Of a stretch of 64,000 bases of DNA, positions 1 through 8,279 are shown piece by piece. A program made the position numbers and the translations under genes. Where the stretch lies: NCBI GenBank assembly GCA_020638955.1, contig JACKHO010000007.1, positions 124,001-188,000 of the forward strand, given 5' to 3'. Numbering within the stretch: the first letter of the stretch is position 1; each line of letters starts with the position of its first letter. The notes beneath the pieces are model-generated. The model worked only from the letters and a program-made list of their open reading frames with translations, was not told the DNA's origin and made no database searches. The stretch comes from Planctomycetaceae bacterium. Lineage in GTDB: Bacteria; Planctomycetota; Planctomycetia; Planctomycetales; Planctomycetaceae.

Positions 1-291
1 TCAAAGATGCGAGATTGGCTGTTAATCATTGAGTCAGACAAGTTTTGGGGCATGGTCAAAGTCGTCCGGAATTTGCGGCGACAGGACACCAGTCCACCGT
101 CCGATGTTCTCAGGCAGAGGTAGCCGCACGTGCGGCAGGTGGGATCCAAAAAGGTAGGAAGACGCGCTGCACAGGACAACACATCCATCTTTTCTTATAC
201 TCTTGGGAACGCTGAGAAGCAAGCGTTTTCACTACTTCAGTGCCCCATCTGCGGGTCTCACACGGCGCGTAAACAAGTCAGGATTCACAAC

Positions 292-1734
292 ATGCCTCAA
301 TTCGCCAGACGATTCGTTCTGACGCTCACAATCTGCCTGTTCGCCTTGAAGGGATGGGCCGCCGAACGCCCCAACATCCTGTTCATTCTCACGGACGACC
401 AGGCGCCTTGGGCACTGGGACTGTCGGGGCACCCTCACGCGAAAACACCGCATTTGGACGAGTTGTTTAAGTCTGGGGCCTACCTGACCAATTGTTTCAC
501 CGTGACACCAGTTTGCAGCCCTTCCCGTGCGAGTCTGATGACGAGCCGCTACGGATCGGAACTCGGCATTACCGACTGGATCAAACCGCAAAACGAAGAA
601 CAGCTCGGCCTCGATCCAACTCTTCCGACGTGGCCGAAACTCCTACATGATGCCGGTTATCAGACCGCACTCATCGGTAAATGGCACCTCGGAACACCCG
701 ACCGGTATCACCCGACCGTTTTCGGCTTCGATTACTTTATGGGTTTCCGGGCGGGCGGAACAACTCCCAATAATCCTCTGCTCGAAGTGAACGGGCAGGA
801 GCAGCAAGTACGTGGACTGACGACTGACATTTTCGGTGATGAAGCCATTCGCTGGTTGCGATTGCACAATCCGAAAAAGGGACCATTCGCCATGGCCCTC
901 CACTTCCGTGCTCCTCATGCCCGCTGGCTGCCGGTGCGTGATGAAGATTGGGCACCGTTTGACGGTCTCGATCCCACCATTCCGAATCCTGACTATCCCG
1001 ACCTCGACGTTGACCGCGTCAAAACGATGACGCGTGAGTATCTGGCCAGTGTCGCCGGAGTGGACCGTAACGTCGGTCGGCTCATGGCCGAACTCAAACT
1101 GCTCGGCCTCGAAAAGAACACAGTGGTCATTTACTCCAGCGACCACGGATACAACATGGGGCATAACGGCATCTGGCACAAAGGGAATGGCCACTGGGTG
1201 CTGAAAACTCCGCCACCGGCGACCGAGAACATCCCGAAGGGCCAACGGCCGAATATGTACGACAACTCCATTCGAGTCCCCACCTGTGTCCGCTGGCCGG
1301 GCGTTGTCGAACCGGGTCGTGAAATCACAGAGACCGTATCCAACCTCGACTGGTTCCCCACGCTCATGGACATCACGGACACGAAGTTTGAAGGGGATGT
1401 CCTGATTCATGGCCGCAGCATTATCACTCTACTTAGGGATACTCCGAAGGCCTCGCGTTGGGACAACGGATTCTACGCCGAGTACAGCACGCACCATCAG
1501 GCGATGACGCACATGAGAATGTACCGTCTTCCAGAAGCCAAACTCATCCGCGACTACAAAAACCCCGAACGAGATGAATACTTCGACCTCGTCAACGATC
1601 CCGCCGAAACCACCAACCTCATTGGCTCAGACGACCCCGCAGTTCAGCGGATGGTGAAGTTGCTCGACGGAATGATCCGTGAGAAGATGCAGGAAAACGG
1701 AGACGCTGTTCTCGAACTCGCAACTCAGAAATAG
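292..1734 (+). CDS. Secreted sulfatase (formylglycine-dependent, arylsulfatase family)
   Basis: A 480-residue sulfatase that would hydrolyse sulfate esters, probably of polysaccharides, outside the cytoplasm. The chosen ATG gives an N-terminal signal peptide (residues 1-23, ending GWAA); the open frame extends upstream to 130 but that part looks non-coding. The metal-binding start of the fold is seen at residues 27-37 (RPNILFILTDDQ). The CSPSR signature at Cys75 is the site that the family oxidises to formylglycine. GKWHLG and SSDHGYNMG are further conserved sulfatase motifs. Length fits the family. No formylglycine-generating enzyme lies in this window, so activation must come from elsewhere. 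The substrate cannot be told from sequence alone. The assignment to the sulfatase family is secure. Confidence 0.93.
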   Translation: MPQFARRFVLTLTICLFALKGWAAERPNILFILTDDQAPWALGLSGHPHAKTPHLDELFKSGAYLTNCFTVTPVCSPSRASLMTSRYGSELGITDWIKPQNEEQLGLDPTLPTWPKLLHDAGYQTALIGKWHLGTPDRYHPTVFGFDYFMGFRAGGTTPNNPLLEVNGQEQQVRGLTTDIFGDEAIRWLRLHNPKKGPFAMALHFRAPHARWLPVRDEDWAPFDGLDPTIPNPDYPDLDVDRVKTMTREYLASVAGVDRNVGRLMAELKLLGLEKNTVVIYSSDHGYNMGHNGIWHKGNGHWVLKTPPPATENIPKGQRPNMYDNSIRVPTCVRWPGVVEPGREITETVSNLDWFPTLMDITDTKFEGDVLIHGRSIITLLRDTPKASRWDNGFYAEYSTHHQAMTHMRMYRLPEAKLIRDYKNPERDEYFDLVNDPAETTNLIGSDDPAVQRMVKLLDGMIREKMQENGDAVLELATQK

Positions 1735-1767
1735 GAACACCTCTATAAGTGCGCGAATTAATGGGTG

Positions 1768-1786
1768 GCCCAGATCAAATCTGGGC
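1768..1786. repeat. Hairpin after the sulfatase gene
   Basis: A perfect 8-bp inverted repeat (GCCCAGAT / ATCTGGGC, 3-nt loop) lies 33 nt past the sulfatase stop, followed by GGCTCCGCC. There is no T-run, so it is more likely a REP-like palindrome or RNA-stabilising hairpin than a classical terminator. Confidence 0.5.
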
Positions 1787-1892
1787 GGCTCCGCCGCAAG
1801 AGGCTGCTGCTGGACGATGCAGAGATTCTCCCCCGCCCCTCCAAAGTCGTCCATGCCTAACTCCAGAATCCTATTTCCTACCTCCTCCCCCC

Positions 1893-2619
1893 ATGTGGCA
1901 ACAAACAAACCTCGAAGGCATCGAACTCGACCTGTTCGAACCGCAGCAACTCTGCGATGACGGTGCGATCATCTATCTGCACGGCCACGGCGGCGAGCGG
2001 CTTTCGGAGAATGAGGAATTCACCCGGCTGTTTGAAGAAGCTCAACTTCCAGTCGTCGCTCCGCGCGGCGGTCGAAGCTGGTGGCTCGATGTTCCTTCAT
2101 CGGAGTTTCCCCACGAACTGACACCCGTGCAGTTCATCAAGACCAAGGTAGTTGAAGAAATTCAGCGGCGCTGGGGAATTGAGCCGCCAGCCATTGCACT
2201 GCTGGGCGTGAGCATGGGCGGACAGGGAGTGCTGAACATTGCTTGTCGCGATGGGAAAAGATTCCCCTGTGTCGCGCGCGCTGTCTCCCGCCATCGACTT
2301 TCACGACATCTACGGTCGAGGATTCGAGATCGAAGATTTGTTTTCGTCACGCGAGGAAGCACGGCAACACACCGTCACGTTGAATTTGCATCCTCTCAAT
2401 TGGCCAAAGCATCAGTTCTTCGCGAGCGATCCTCAGGACCACCAGTGGCACCCCGGCGCGGAACGACTCGCCAGCAAGCTATCTTCGTCCGGCATTCTGC
2501 ATACCGCCGATCTCACCACCTCGTGGGGCGGCCACGGATGGCTCTACTTCAATGCCCAGGCGGAAAAGGCAATTACATTCCTCAAGGAGTCACTGCAAAA
2601 CGTCAACTCGGCGTATTGA
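1893..2619 (+). pseudogene. Alpha/beta-hydrolase (esterase-like), interrupted by a frameshift
   Basis: The first part, from ATG 1893, carries YLHGHGG (oxyanion region) and the nucleophile elbow GVSMGG, then loses sense after KRFPCVA. The sense continues in the +1-shifted frame (ALSPAIDFHDIYG onward) and ends at 2619 with a catalytic-type HGW near the C-terminus. The two halves join at a GCGCGCGC run near 2272-2281, where one extra base explains the break. Together they make about 241 residues, the usual size of esterase D or carboxylesterase-like hydrolases. It lies between the sulfatase and an LRR lipoprotein. It may be a true frameshift, a sequencing or assembly error, or, less likely, programmed frameshifting. 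Substrate unknown. Confidence 0.75.
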
Positions 2620-2665
2620 CTTGATGAATGCAATGCAAACGCACCAACAATACGGGGAACAAACC

Positions 2666-4243
2666 ATGTCATCGCAATTTGCTTCGAGCAGTTTCCCGCG
2701 ACGTTTGCTGCTTCTGTTCATTGCACTCATGATTCCTGCGTTGTTGGGATGCGAGCCCCCTCGGCCCGAAAGCTCCTCCGTCGAACAGGCTGCCGAAGTA
2801 GGCAACGTACCACTTGATATTCCGCCGACATCTTTAGGGCAACCAACAGATAGACAAGTTCAACCGACACCGACGCACGTGGTCTCTCCAGAACAGCAAA
2901 TCGCTGATTTGAGTGCCATTCTGGCTCACAGGGAGCGGATGCGGCAGTACGGCGACATCCCCCTGAATCCTGCCTGGCACGAAAACCCGCCCGATCCCCC
3001 CCGCGCCATGCCGGCATTCCGCGATCCCTCCTTCAACGTGCATATGCAGCAAGTTTGTGGCGAGTGGTTGCCAATAGTGCACTTATACCCCGGAACGAAA
3101 GCCACGCTCGAAGATCTGCTCAAGGTTGAATCAATAGTTCCATTTGGTGTTGAGTTTCAGTTTGAGCCCGAGAACGGCGACTTCCTGGCAACGCTTGAAG
3201 AGCACGTTTCACCAATGCTCGTGCATTTGACGGTGGGACTGACCAACCTTTCCGTAGACGACTGCCGACGACTAGGTGAATTGCCGCACTTGAAATCTGT
3301 ACGGCTGGGAAGCATGTCAGCGGAGAAGTTTGCTGCTGTAACCGCAAGCGACGGTCTCGAAGCCATCACCATTGCGTACTTGCATGAAGACTTTGGTGCC
3401 GCTGAACTCGCTGCCAGCCTGCAAGGATTGAGGCATCTCAAACGACTGCGTGTGGGGCATCCTCGCTCTCTACCAAGTCTACCAGTCGACGCCCTGCTCG
3501 AAACACTCGGTCAACTTCCCCAAATGGAGTACATCGAAATTGAGCCTCAAGACTGTTCTCGCGAAGCTGTCACTCACTTCATGACCAACTGCGAGCACAC
3601 TGCCCTGCGGACGCTCAGACTCAATTCGCACACAACCTTCGACGTGCTTGAGAAACTCAACCGCCTGCCCAACCTTGAGGAACTCAGCCTGCATGCAAGT
3701 ATTCACAGCGAACGCATACCCAACTGCATTCAGCACTATCAAGGGAAGAATCTTCAGAAACTGACGCTCATTCCATTCGATGATTACAACAATCCGGAAG
3801 GCCCTATCGCGTTTGGTGAGTCGAGCTCTGCGAAGATTGTCAAAGCCCTCTCCCGACATGAAAGCCTGGAAAAGGTTGACGTGCCGCTCCAGCTTTCCGC
3901 TCCGGGAATTCTCGAACCTTTGACCCGGTTACCAAGACTGCGAGTGCTGCACATCAAAGATTTCGACTTGAATTACGAGAGCCTGAAGGTCCTCGTCCGC
4001 ATGCCACGCCTCGACCATCTGGACGTTCGTTCGCTGGAATTTGGCCCGGAAGTCAACCACTTACTGCCCTGGCTGAGCATCCGCACATTGTATATCGACA
4101 ACCCGGCTACGCTCATCGACGAACGCGCTCGGCAACTCGGCCAGGTCCCCCGGCTCTGGCACGTCTCCTACTGGGACGCCCCCAGCATTGATTTTGAGAC
4201 AATGGACGAAATCCCACAGATCGAGTTTCAGGAATACGATTAG
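2666..4243 (+). CDS. Leucine-rich-repeat lipoprotein
   Basis: A 525-residue exported protein. The chosen ATG (MSSQF) follows a GGGGAAC element; the frame is open further upstream but that stretch overlaps the preceding gene. Residues 10-29 form a lipoprotein signal peptide with Arg-Arg, a hydrophobic core and a lipobox ending LLGC (Cys29), so it should be membrane-anchored outside the cytoplasm. After a proline-rich low-complexity linker (about 30-120), residues from about 150 onward show repeated L-x-x-L-x-x-L units such as LPHLKSVRLG, LPNLEELSLH and MPRLDHLDVR, typical of LRR solenoids. LRR proteins bind other proteins; no enzymatic domain is visible. Partner and role are unknown. Such proteins are common in planctomycetes. 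Confidence 0.8.
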   Translation: MSSQFASSSFPRRLLLLFIALMIPALLGCEPPRPESSSVEQAAEVGNVPLDIPPTSLGQPTDRQVQPTPTHVVSPEQQIADLSAILAHRERMRQYGDIPLNPAWHENPPDPPRAMPAFRDPSFNVHMQQVCGEWLPIVHLYPGTKATLEDLLKVESIVPFGVEFQFEPENGDFLATLEEHVSPMLVHLTVGLTNLSVDDCRRLGELPHLKSVRLGSMSAEKFAAVTASDGLEAITIAYLHEDFGAAELAASLQGLRHLKRLRVGHPRSLPSLPVDALLETLGQLPQMEYIEIEPQDCSREAVTHFMTNCEHTALRTLRLNSHTTFDVLEKLNRLPNLEELSLHASIHSERIPNCIQHYQGKNLQKLTLIPFDDYNNPEGPIAFGESSSAKIVKALSRHESLEKVDVPLQLSAPGILEPLTRLPRLRVLHIKDFDLNYESLKVLVRMPRLDHLDVRSLEFGPEVNHLLPWLSIRTLYIDNPATLIDERARQLGQVPRLWHVSYWDAPSIDFETMDEIPQIEFQEYD

Positions 4244-4345
4244 CGAGCCATTGCTCGGCGATTTGTGGCGACCTGAAAACTGCTCTGCGACCGGCAGCAA
4301 CCGAGTTGCAGCAAGGTGCCGCTCGCCTCAAGAGGTATGGGTTTG

Positions 4346-5086
4346 TCACCCGTGAGCAAGTCTTCGCGCTGTTTCGTCGATCATCGCCTGAAGCTTTGCT
4401 TTGCGTGGCGACCAACTTTCCACCTTTTCCATCCCTGCGTTGGCAAACTCCAGGGCAACTTCGAAGTTGCCTATGTGGAAGTGAATCCTTGCCATAGACA
4501 ATGCTGCTTTCACGGTGTGCGTCGTGCTAAACCCGGCAGGGGCCGAATTAAGACGAATATCATCGACCGTCATCATCTCGGCAATTTGCTCAGTTGATGC
4601 AAACTGCGCAAAACGCGGCTCGCCTTGTTCCTTGTATGTTCGGATCAAATGTTCGGCATTTTCGATTAACTGGCTTTTCGAACATTTGTACTTCCACCAA
4701 TAGTCGAAGACGCCTTCGGGGGTGAGTCGATCTCGAAACTCGCAGCTGACTTCTTCAATAGTCTCAATGTCGGGCAAGTCTCCAGAGTGCTCAATTGGAA
4801 GAAATGTCAGGTGAAGACCGAGGTTGACAGCGCATGAACCACTGTATTTGTCCCCTTGGAGATTGACACAATGAATTGCTTCGCCGACTACTCTCCGGAA
4901 GTTGGATCCTTTGCCAGTGAATCCCAAACTGTGGAGGAGTGGCGCGAAGTGCTTTCGCAGATAACCTCTGAAGTATGTCTTGCTGTCCATAATTGAAGTG
5001 AGCCTTTCGTGCAGTCCGACAACAGAATTTCGACGTGACCATTCAATCTGGAATTCGAGGGTCGAGAGGATTGTGTGTTCCGCCAC
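4346..5086 (-). CDS. DUF4304-like protein
   Basis: 246 residues, starting with a GTG placed directly after the TGA of the upstream gene (TGA-GTG), so the two are probably translationally coupled; an internal ATG (4990) is an alternative start. From residue 33 the sequence has the pattern of DUF4304 proteins: a KHFAPLLHSLGFTGKG-type helix, then N-F-R-R-V and a VNLQGDKYSG / VNLGLHL strand pair. The C-terminal half looks helical and TPR-like. DUF4304 has no established function; small proteins of this sort often appear in accessory pairs resembling toxin-immunity genes, but no toxin is seen here. Family call moderately sure, function unknown. Confidence 0.6.
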   Translation of the reverse strand: MAEHTILSTLEFQIEWSRRNSVVGLHERLTSIMDSKTYFRGYLRKHFAPLLHSLGFTGKGSNFRRVVGEAIHCVNLQGDKYSGSCAVNLGLHLTFLPIEHSGDLPDIETIEEVSCEFRDRLTPEGVFDYWWKYKCSKSQLIENAEHLIRTYKEQGEPRFAQFASTEQIAEMMTVDDIRLNSAPAGFSTTHTVKAALSMARIHFHIGNFEVALEFANAGMEKVESWSPRKAKLQAMIDETARRLAHG

Positions 5087-5707
5087 TCACTTCGGAACCA
5101 GCACGGCCATTCGGTAGAAGTCACCACTGTCGTGCCCTATGACGACTGCCCGTTGCTTACTGCGGTCCAGTAGCTTTGATTTCATTGGCCCGTGGCACCA
5201 ATTCGAAACAATGAGTGACACAAAGCCATGGCACAAGAACGCTTCTCCCAAGTAGAAGAGGTCGTCTTCTTCAATGGAATCGACCAGTCTGTATATCTCC
5301 GGAATGACCTGTGAGTTCGCGTAACGCCCCTCCGGCATGTAGGACAAATTGCACACCCATTCATCGGAATCCGCGCCAGGATCAAAGCCCTCCGATCCCC
5401 CCAGGTATATCTGGCACGACGGTCCCCCATCATCGGCGCATGGATTAAAAAGACCGAACCAGAAGCCGTTGATTTCGCGCGGGGGAGGTTCGGTGGTTAG
5501 CAGGCTGCACAACCATTCCGTCAGTCGCCGCTGATCTGCTTCAAAGTCGAGCTTGCGTAATTGACTCCACAGTTTCTTTCGTGTCGGGGCGACTTTCTCG
5601 CAGTAGTCGAACCACCGCGACATCCCCTGGGAGACTGGTTCTGGTGTTAACGCGGCGTCGGCAATAAGGCGCGCTGACGTCTCAAACATGTCGGTCGTAT
5701 CTACCAT
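5087..5707 (-). CDS. Unknown protein, first gene of a coupled pair
   Basis: A 206-residue soluble protein without signal peptide or membrane segment, starting from ATG at 5707. I do not recognise the family. Visible traits are a helical N-terminus, an aromatic middle part (GFWFGLFNPC), several acidic stretches and a hydrophobic segment near LGEAFLCHGFVSLIV. It directly abuts the DUF4304-like gene, with stop and next start touching, which argues for co-expression and perhaps a shared job. The pair sits alone between long non-coding flanks, as accessory or immunity-like genes often do. No catalytic motif could be made out. Confidence 0.55.
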   Translation of the reverse strand: MVDTTDMFETSARLIADAALTPEPVSQGMSRWFDYCEKVAPTRKKLWSQLRKLDFEADQRRLTEWLCSLLTTEPPPREINGFWFGLFNPCADDGGPSCQIYLGGSEGFDPGADSDEWVCNLSYMPEGRYANSQVIPEIYRLVDSIEEDDLFYLGEAFLCHGFVSLIVSNWCHGPMKSKLLDRSKQRAVVIGHDSGDFYRMAVLVPK

Positions 5708-6152
5708 TATGGTGCCTGACTATCGATGTAAGCGGAATTCCATCTGTAACCAAACGTGACTGACGGCGGCAAAGTGCATGACAAATGTTGTTTCACATTG
5801 GACGACTGAGTATGTGACGGTCGGTTTTGGCTTGTCAAACCTCAGTGCGGTGTGCATTTCATTTCACAGCGACTGATACCCCAGAAAGCTCTCTGGGATC
5901 AATCTTCCGCAAGACAATCATTTCCCAGGTCGGTTGAGACGCCAAATCCCGCACAGGCGAAAGATTCAGCATAATGTGAACTGCTGATCAAACGGGGGAC
6001 CGTCTGGGCAACCGAGTCACTATGGGGCAGGTTGGATGAATTTGTGGAGAATTTGCAACACGCTCGAATCTACGACCTATGTTTAGGCTGAGGAGGTTCT
6101 CTATTGCGGAGAACTCCACTGCGTTTGTCCCCTCAAACCAGCCTTTTCAGTC
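5708..6152. other. Gene-free stretch with one hairpin
   Basis: This 445-bp region separates two divergent transcription units, so it should hold both promoters, but I see no clear -35/-10 pair. The only structure noted is a 6-bp hairpin (CCCAGA / TCTGGG, 5880-5897). Confidence 0.4.
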
Positions 6153-7565
6153 ATGAGTACAGTTACCCAGGTTCCTGCGACGCCTACCCCGGCAAATTCG
6201 GTTTCCCAGCCGGAACTGGAGGAAGGCACGTTTGATCGTTTGGCTCGTCTGGCATCTTTGTTGGGAGCTGGCTTCCTCTGTGTGCAGTTCGGATTTCTAA
6301 TGGCTGTGGCGGACACGCCACTGTATCGCATGACACGCGATGGAATCATCGCAGCCAAGGCACTGTGGGCTGAGCGGTCCATGCAGGCGGAGGAATGTCC
6401 GCCATCGCTCTGGAATCTTTCTCGATACGAAGAGCGTGGAATCGTCCGGTCGGAAACGGCTCAGTCCTTCGCAGGATACACGCTCTACAGCTCCGGTGAT
6501 TCTGCCGCGGTCGTCGCGTTGGATAACGACGGCGAGGTCGTTCATCGCTGGGATGCTCCGTTCAGTAAAGTCTGGAAGACCTCGCCGCACATGAGCCGGA
6601 AGGTGCCAGATAACGCCATCTACATTCGACGTTTTCATCCTTTTGAAAATGGCGACATTCTCGCCCTCTACGAAACCACGACCACGACTCCATTCGGATG
6701 CGGCCTGGCCAGGCTTGATGTGCAGGGAAATCCTATTTGGACATTCAATGACCACACGCACCATGACCTGGACGTTGGTGATGACGGTCGCATTTATGTG
6801 CTGACGCAGGCTTTGCTGTTGGAACCGCATCCCACATTCCGTCAAATCGGAGGGGCACAGGTCGAGGAGTTTGTCTCGGTCGTTTCTCCGGACGGAAAAG
6901 AGCTGAAGAAGATTTCGCTGTTCGACTTGGTGGGGAAAAGTGGAATTTTGCGGGGTGACATTACCTCGGTCGACTTGTCTGGCGACATTCTGCATTCAAA
7001 CACGGTGCGACTGGTCGGTCCCGGATTTGCCAGCCACTACGAAACCGTCTCCGCCGGCGATGTCATGATTTGCCTCCGCAACATGAACCTGGCTGTGATT
7101 GTGAATTTGGAAAAGGAAGAAATTGTCTGGGCCACTTCGGGACCATGGCACTTACCGCACGATCCCACACCCATGGAAGACGGCACTATTCTGGCGTTTG
7201 ACAATCTCTTCACCTGGGGAACCGAAATACGGTCGCGCATTGTGCAATTTGATCCGGCCACGCACGAACTCAAATGGTCGTTCTCAGGCGACGATAAGAC
7301 GCATCCACTGCTCAGCAACATCCGCTCATGCCAGCAACGTCTGCCCAACGGCAATACGCTCATTACAGAGTCCGACTTCGGTCGCCTGCTGGAGGTGACG
7401 CTGGACGGTGAGGTGGTGTGGGAATTCGTGAATCCTGTCCGCAGCAAAACCACGCCCATGCAAACGCCTGTTGTCTCCGGGGCATTTCGCTACACGCAAG
7501 ACGAGTTGCCCTTCCTCAAGCCGCACGCTCCCAGTCAGGTCGCTGTCAAAACTACCAGCCCTTAA
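6153..7565 (+). CDS. Arylsulfotransferase (ASST)-like membrane-anchored beta-propeller
   Basis: 470 residues. Residues 34-54 form one hydrophobic segment after a short cytosolic tail, so the large C-terminal domain probably faces the periplasm. From about residue 105 the sequence has the repeated strand pattern of the ASST propeller: GYTLYSSGDSAAVVALDNDG, then blades ending in P-N-G-N-T-L and V-W-E-F, with conserved His residues (HPFENGDILAL, HHDLDVGDDG, KTHPLLSNIR). ASST enzymes move a sulfuryl group between phenolic compounds without PAPS; related PQQ-like propellers only bind. It heads a tight run of four genes that ends with a PAPS-type sulfotransferase, which supports a role in sulfate-group chemistry. 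Enzymatic activity is not proven by sequence. Confidence 0.75.
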   Translation: MSTVTQVPATPTPANSVSQPELEEGTFDRLARLASLLGAGFLCVQFGFLMAVADTPLYRMTRDGIIAAKALWAERSMQAEECPPSLWNLSRYEERGIVRSETAQSFAGYTLYSSGDSAAVVALDNDGEVVHRWDAPFSKVWKTSPHMSRKVPDNAIYIRRFHPFENGDILALYETTTTTPFGCGLARLDVQGNPIWTFNDHTHHDLDVGDDGRIYVLTQALLLEPHPTFRQIGGAQVEEFVSVVSPDGKELKKISLFDLVGKSGILRGDITSVDLSGDILHSNTVRLVGPGFASHYETVSAGDVMICLRNMNLAVIVNLEKEEIVWATSGPWHLPHDPTPMEDGTILAFDNLFTWGTEIRSRIVQFDPATHELKWSFSGDDKTHPLLSNIRSCQQRLPNGNTLITESDFGRLLEVTLDGEVVWEFVNPVRSKTTPMQTPVVSGAFRYTQDELPFLKPHAPSQVAVKTTSP

Positions 7566-7596
7566 ATACACGTCCTCGAACCACTGAGGTTTTCCT

Positions 7597-7809
7597 ATGT
7601 CCCTGCTTCTGCTTTCTTCAGTTCCTGCTTACATCGGTCCCGGTGCCGGGCTCGGTTTCATTGGAGCCCTCATCAGTCTGGTTGTGTCCATTGGGTTTTC
7701 CCTGTTCATGGTTGTGGTGTGGCCCATCCGTGCCGCGTTTCGCAAGGCTAAAGCTGCGAAGCAGTCAGCTCCTGCGGCCGAAGAAGCTTCCGCCGAACAA
7801 CCGCAATAG
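7597..7809 (+). CDS. Small membrane protein with an AYIGPGAG motif
   Basis: 70 residues. The N-terminus LLLLSSVPAYIGPGAG resembles a short leader followed by the Y-I-G/D-P-G-x-G motif seen at the start of some small envelope proteins. Residues 17-46 form one long or two short membrane segments, followed by a basic stretch (RAAFRKAKAAK) and an acidic, Ala-rich tail. GAGGTTTTCCT before the ATG is the ribosome-binding site. The gene is 31 nt past the ASST-like gene and 14 nt before the next, so it is almost surely in one operon. Function unknown; a small partner subunit or assembly factor of the neighbouring membrane protein is conceivable. Confidence 0.7.
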   Translation: MSLLLLSSVPAYIGPGAGLGFIGALISLVVSIGFSLFMVVVWPIRAAFRKAKAAKQSAPAAEEASAEQPQ

Positions 7810-7823
7810 CAACGCGCGAGAAA

Positions 7824-8243
7824 GTGATGTCGTCTCCCCTCCTCATGGTACAACTCATCGTGCTGAGCACCGCAACCGGCGCGCTGTCGATGTGGTTGTA
7901 CAAACTCTGTTCTTATCAGGAGCGGCTGAAAAGCACAGTCGCTGAACTGAGTGACGTACAGTCGAAGATGATGAGTTACGACGGCGAATTCGAAGGGGCT
8001 CAGGCGCTCATGCGTGAGTCGCTCAAGCTTTCGTTCCTGCGACTGGCACTGGTTGTTGTCCCGTCGCTCATGGCTGCGGCCCCCATTATTGCGGTGCTGA
8101 CCTGGGGACTCGGCGGCTTTCATAACGTCGTTCAAATTTCCGCATTGAACTGGGGATGGGCGAGCGCCTCGGAAGTGTTGTTTCTCATTGTCGCCTCGTT
8201 GAGCGCACTGGCGGTGAAAGCGGTTTTCCGCATTCAGTGCTAA
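7824..8243 (+). CDS. Small three-helix membrane protein, DUF106/YidC-like topology
   Basis: 139 residues: one N-terminal membrane segment (about 8-25), a charged, coiled-coil-like loop (about 28-68: Q-E-R-L-K-S-T-V-A-E-L then KMMSYDGEFEGAQ), and two further hydrophobic segments (about 72-96 and 108-133). This order, helix then charged helical hairpin then helices, recalls the DUF106/TMCO1/YidC-like membrane insertase superfamily, but I cannot confirm homology by eye. It is third in the run of four genes and lies 36 nt upstream of the sulfotransferase. It could support insertion or assembly of its neighbours, which is inference only. Confidence 0.6.
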   Translation: MMSSPLLMVQLIVLSTATGALSMWLYKLCSYQERLKSTVAELSDVQSKMMSYDGEFEGAQALMRESLKLSFLRLALVVVPSLMAAAPIIAVLTWGLGGFHNVVQISALNWGWASASEVLFLIVASLSALAVKAVFRIQC

Positions 8244-8279
8244 GACTGATTGATCCCAACTTCAGGACAGGCCTCCCCC

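Noticed and set aside
643..1410. 255-residue open frame antisense to the first sulfatase
   Set aside because: The sense strand carries an intact sulfatase with all signature motifs; the antisense product has no recognisable domain.
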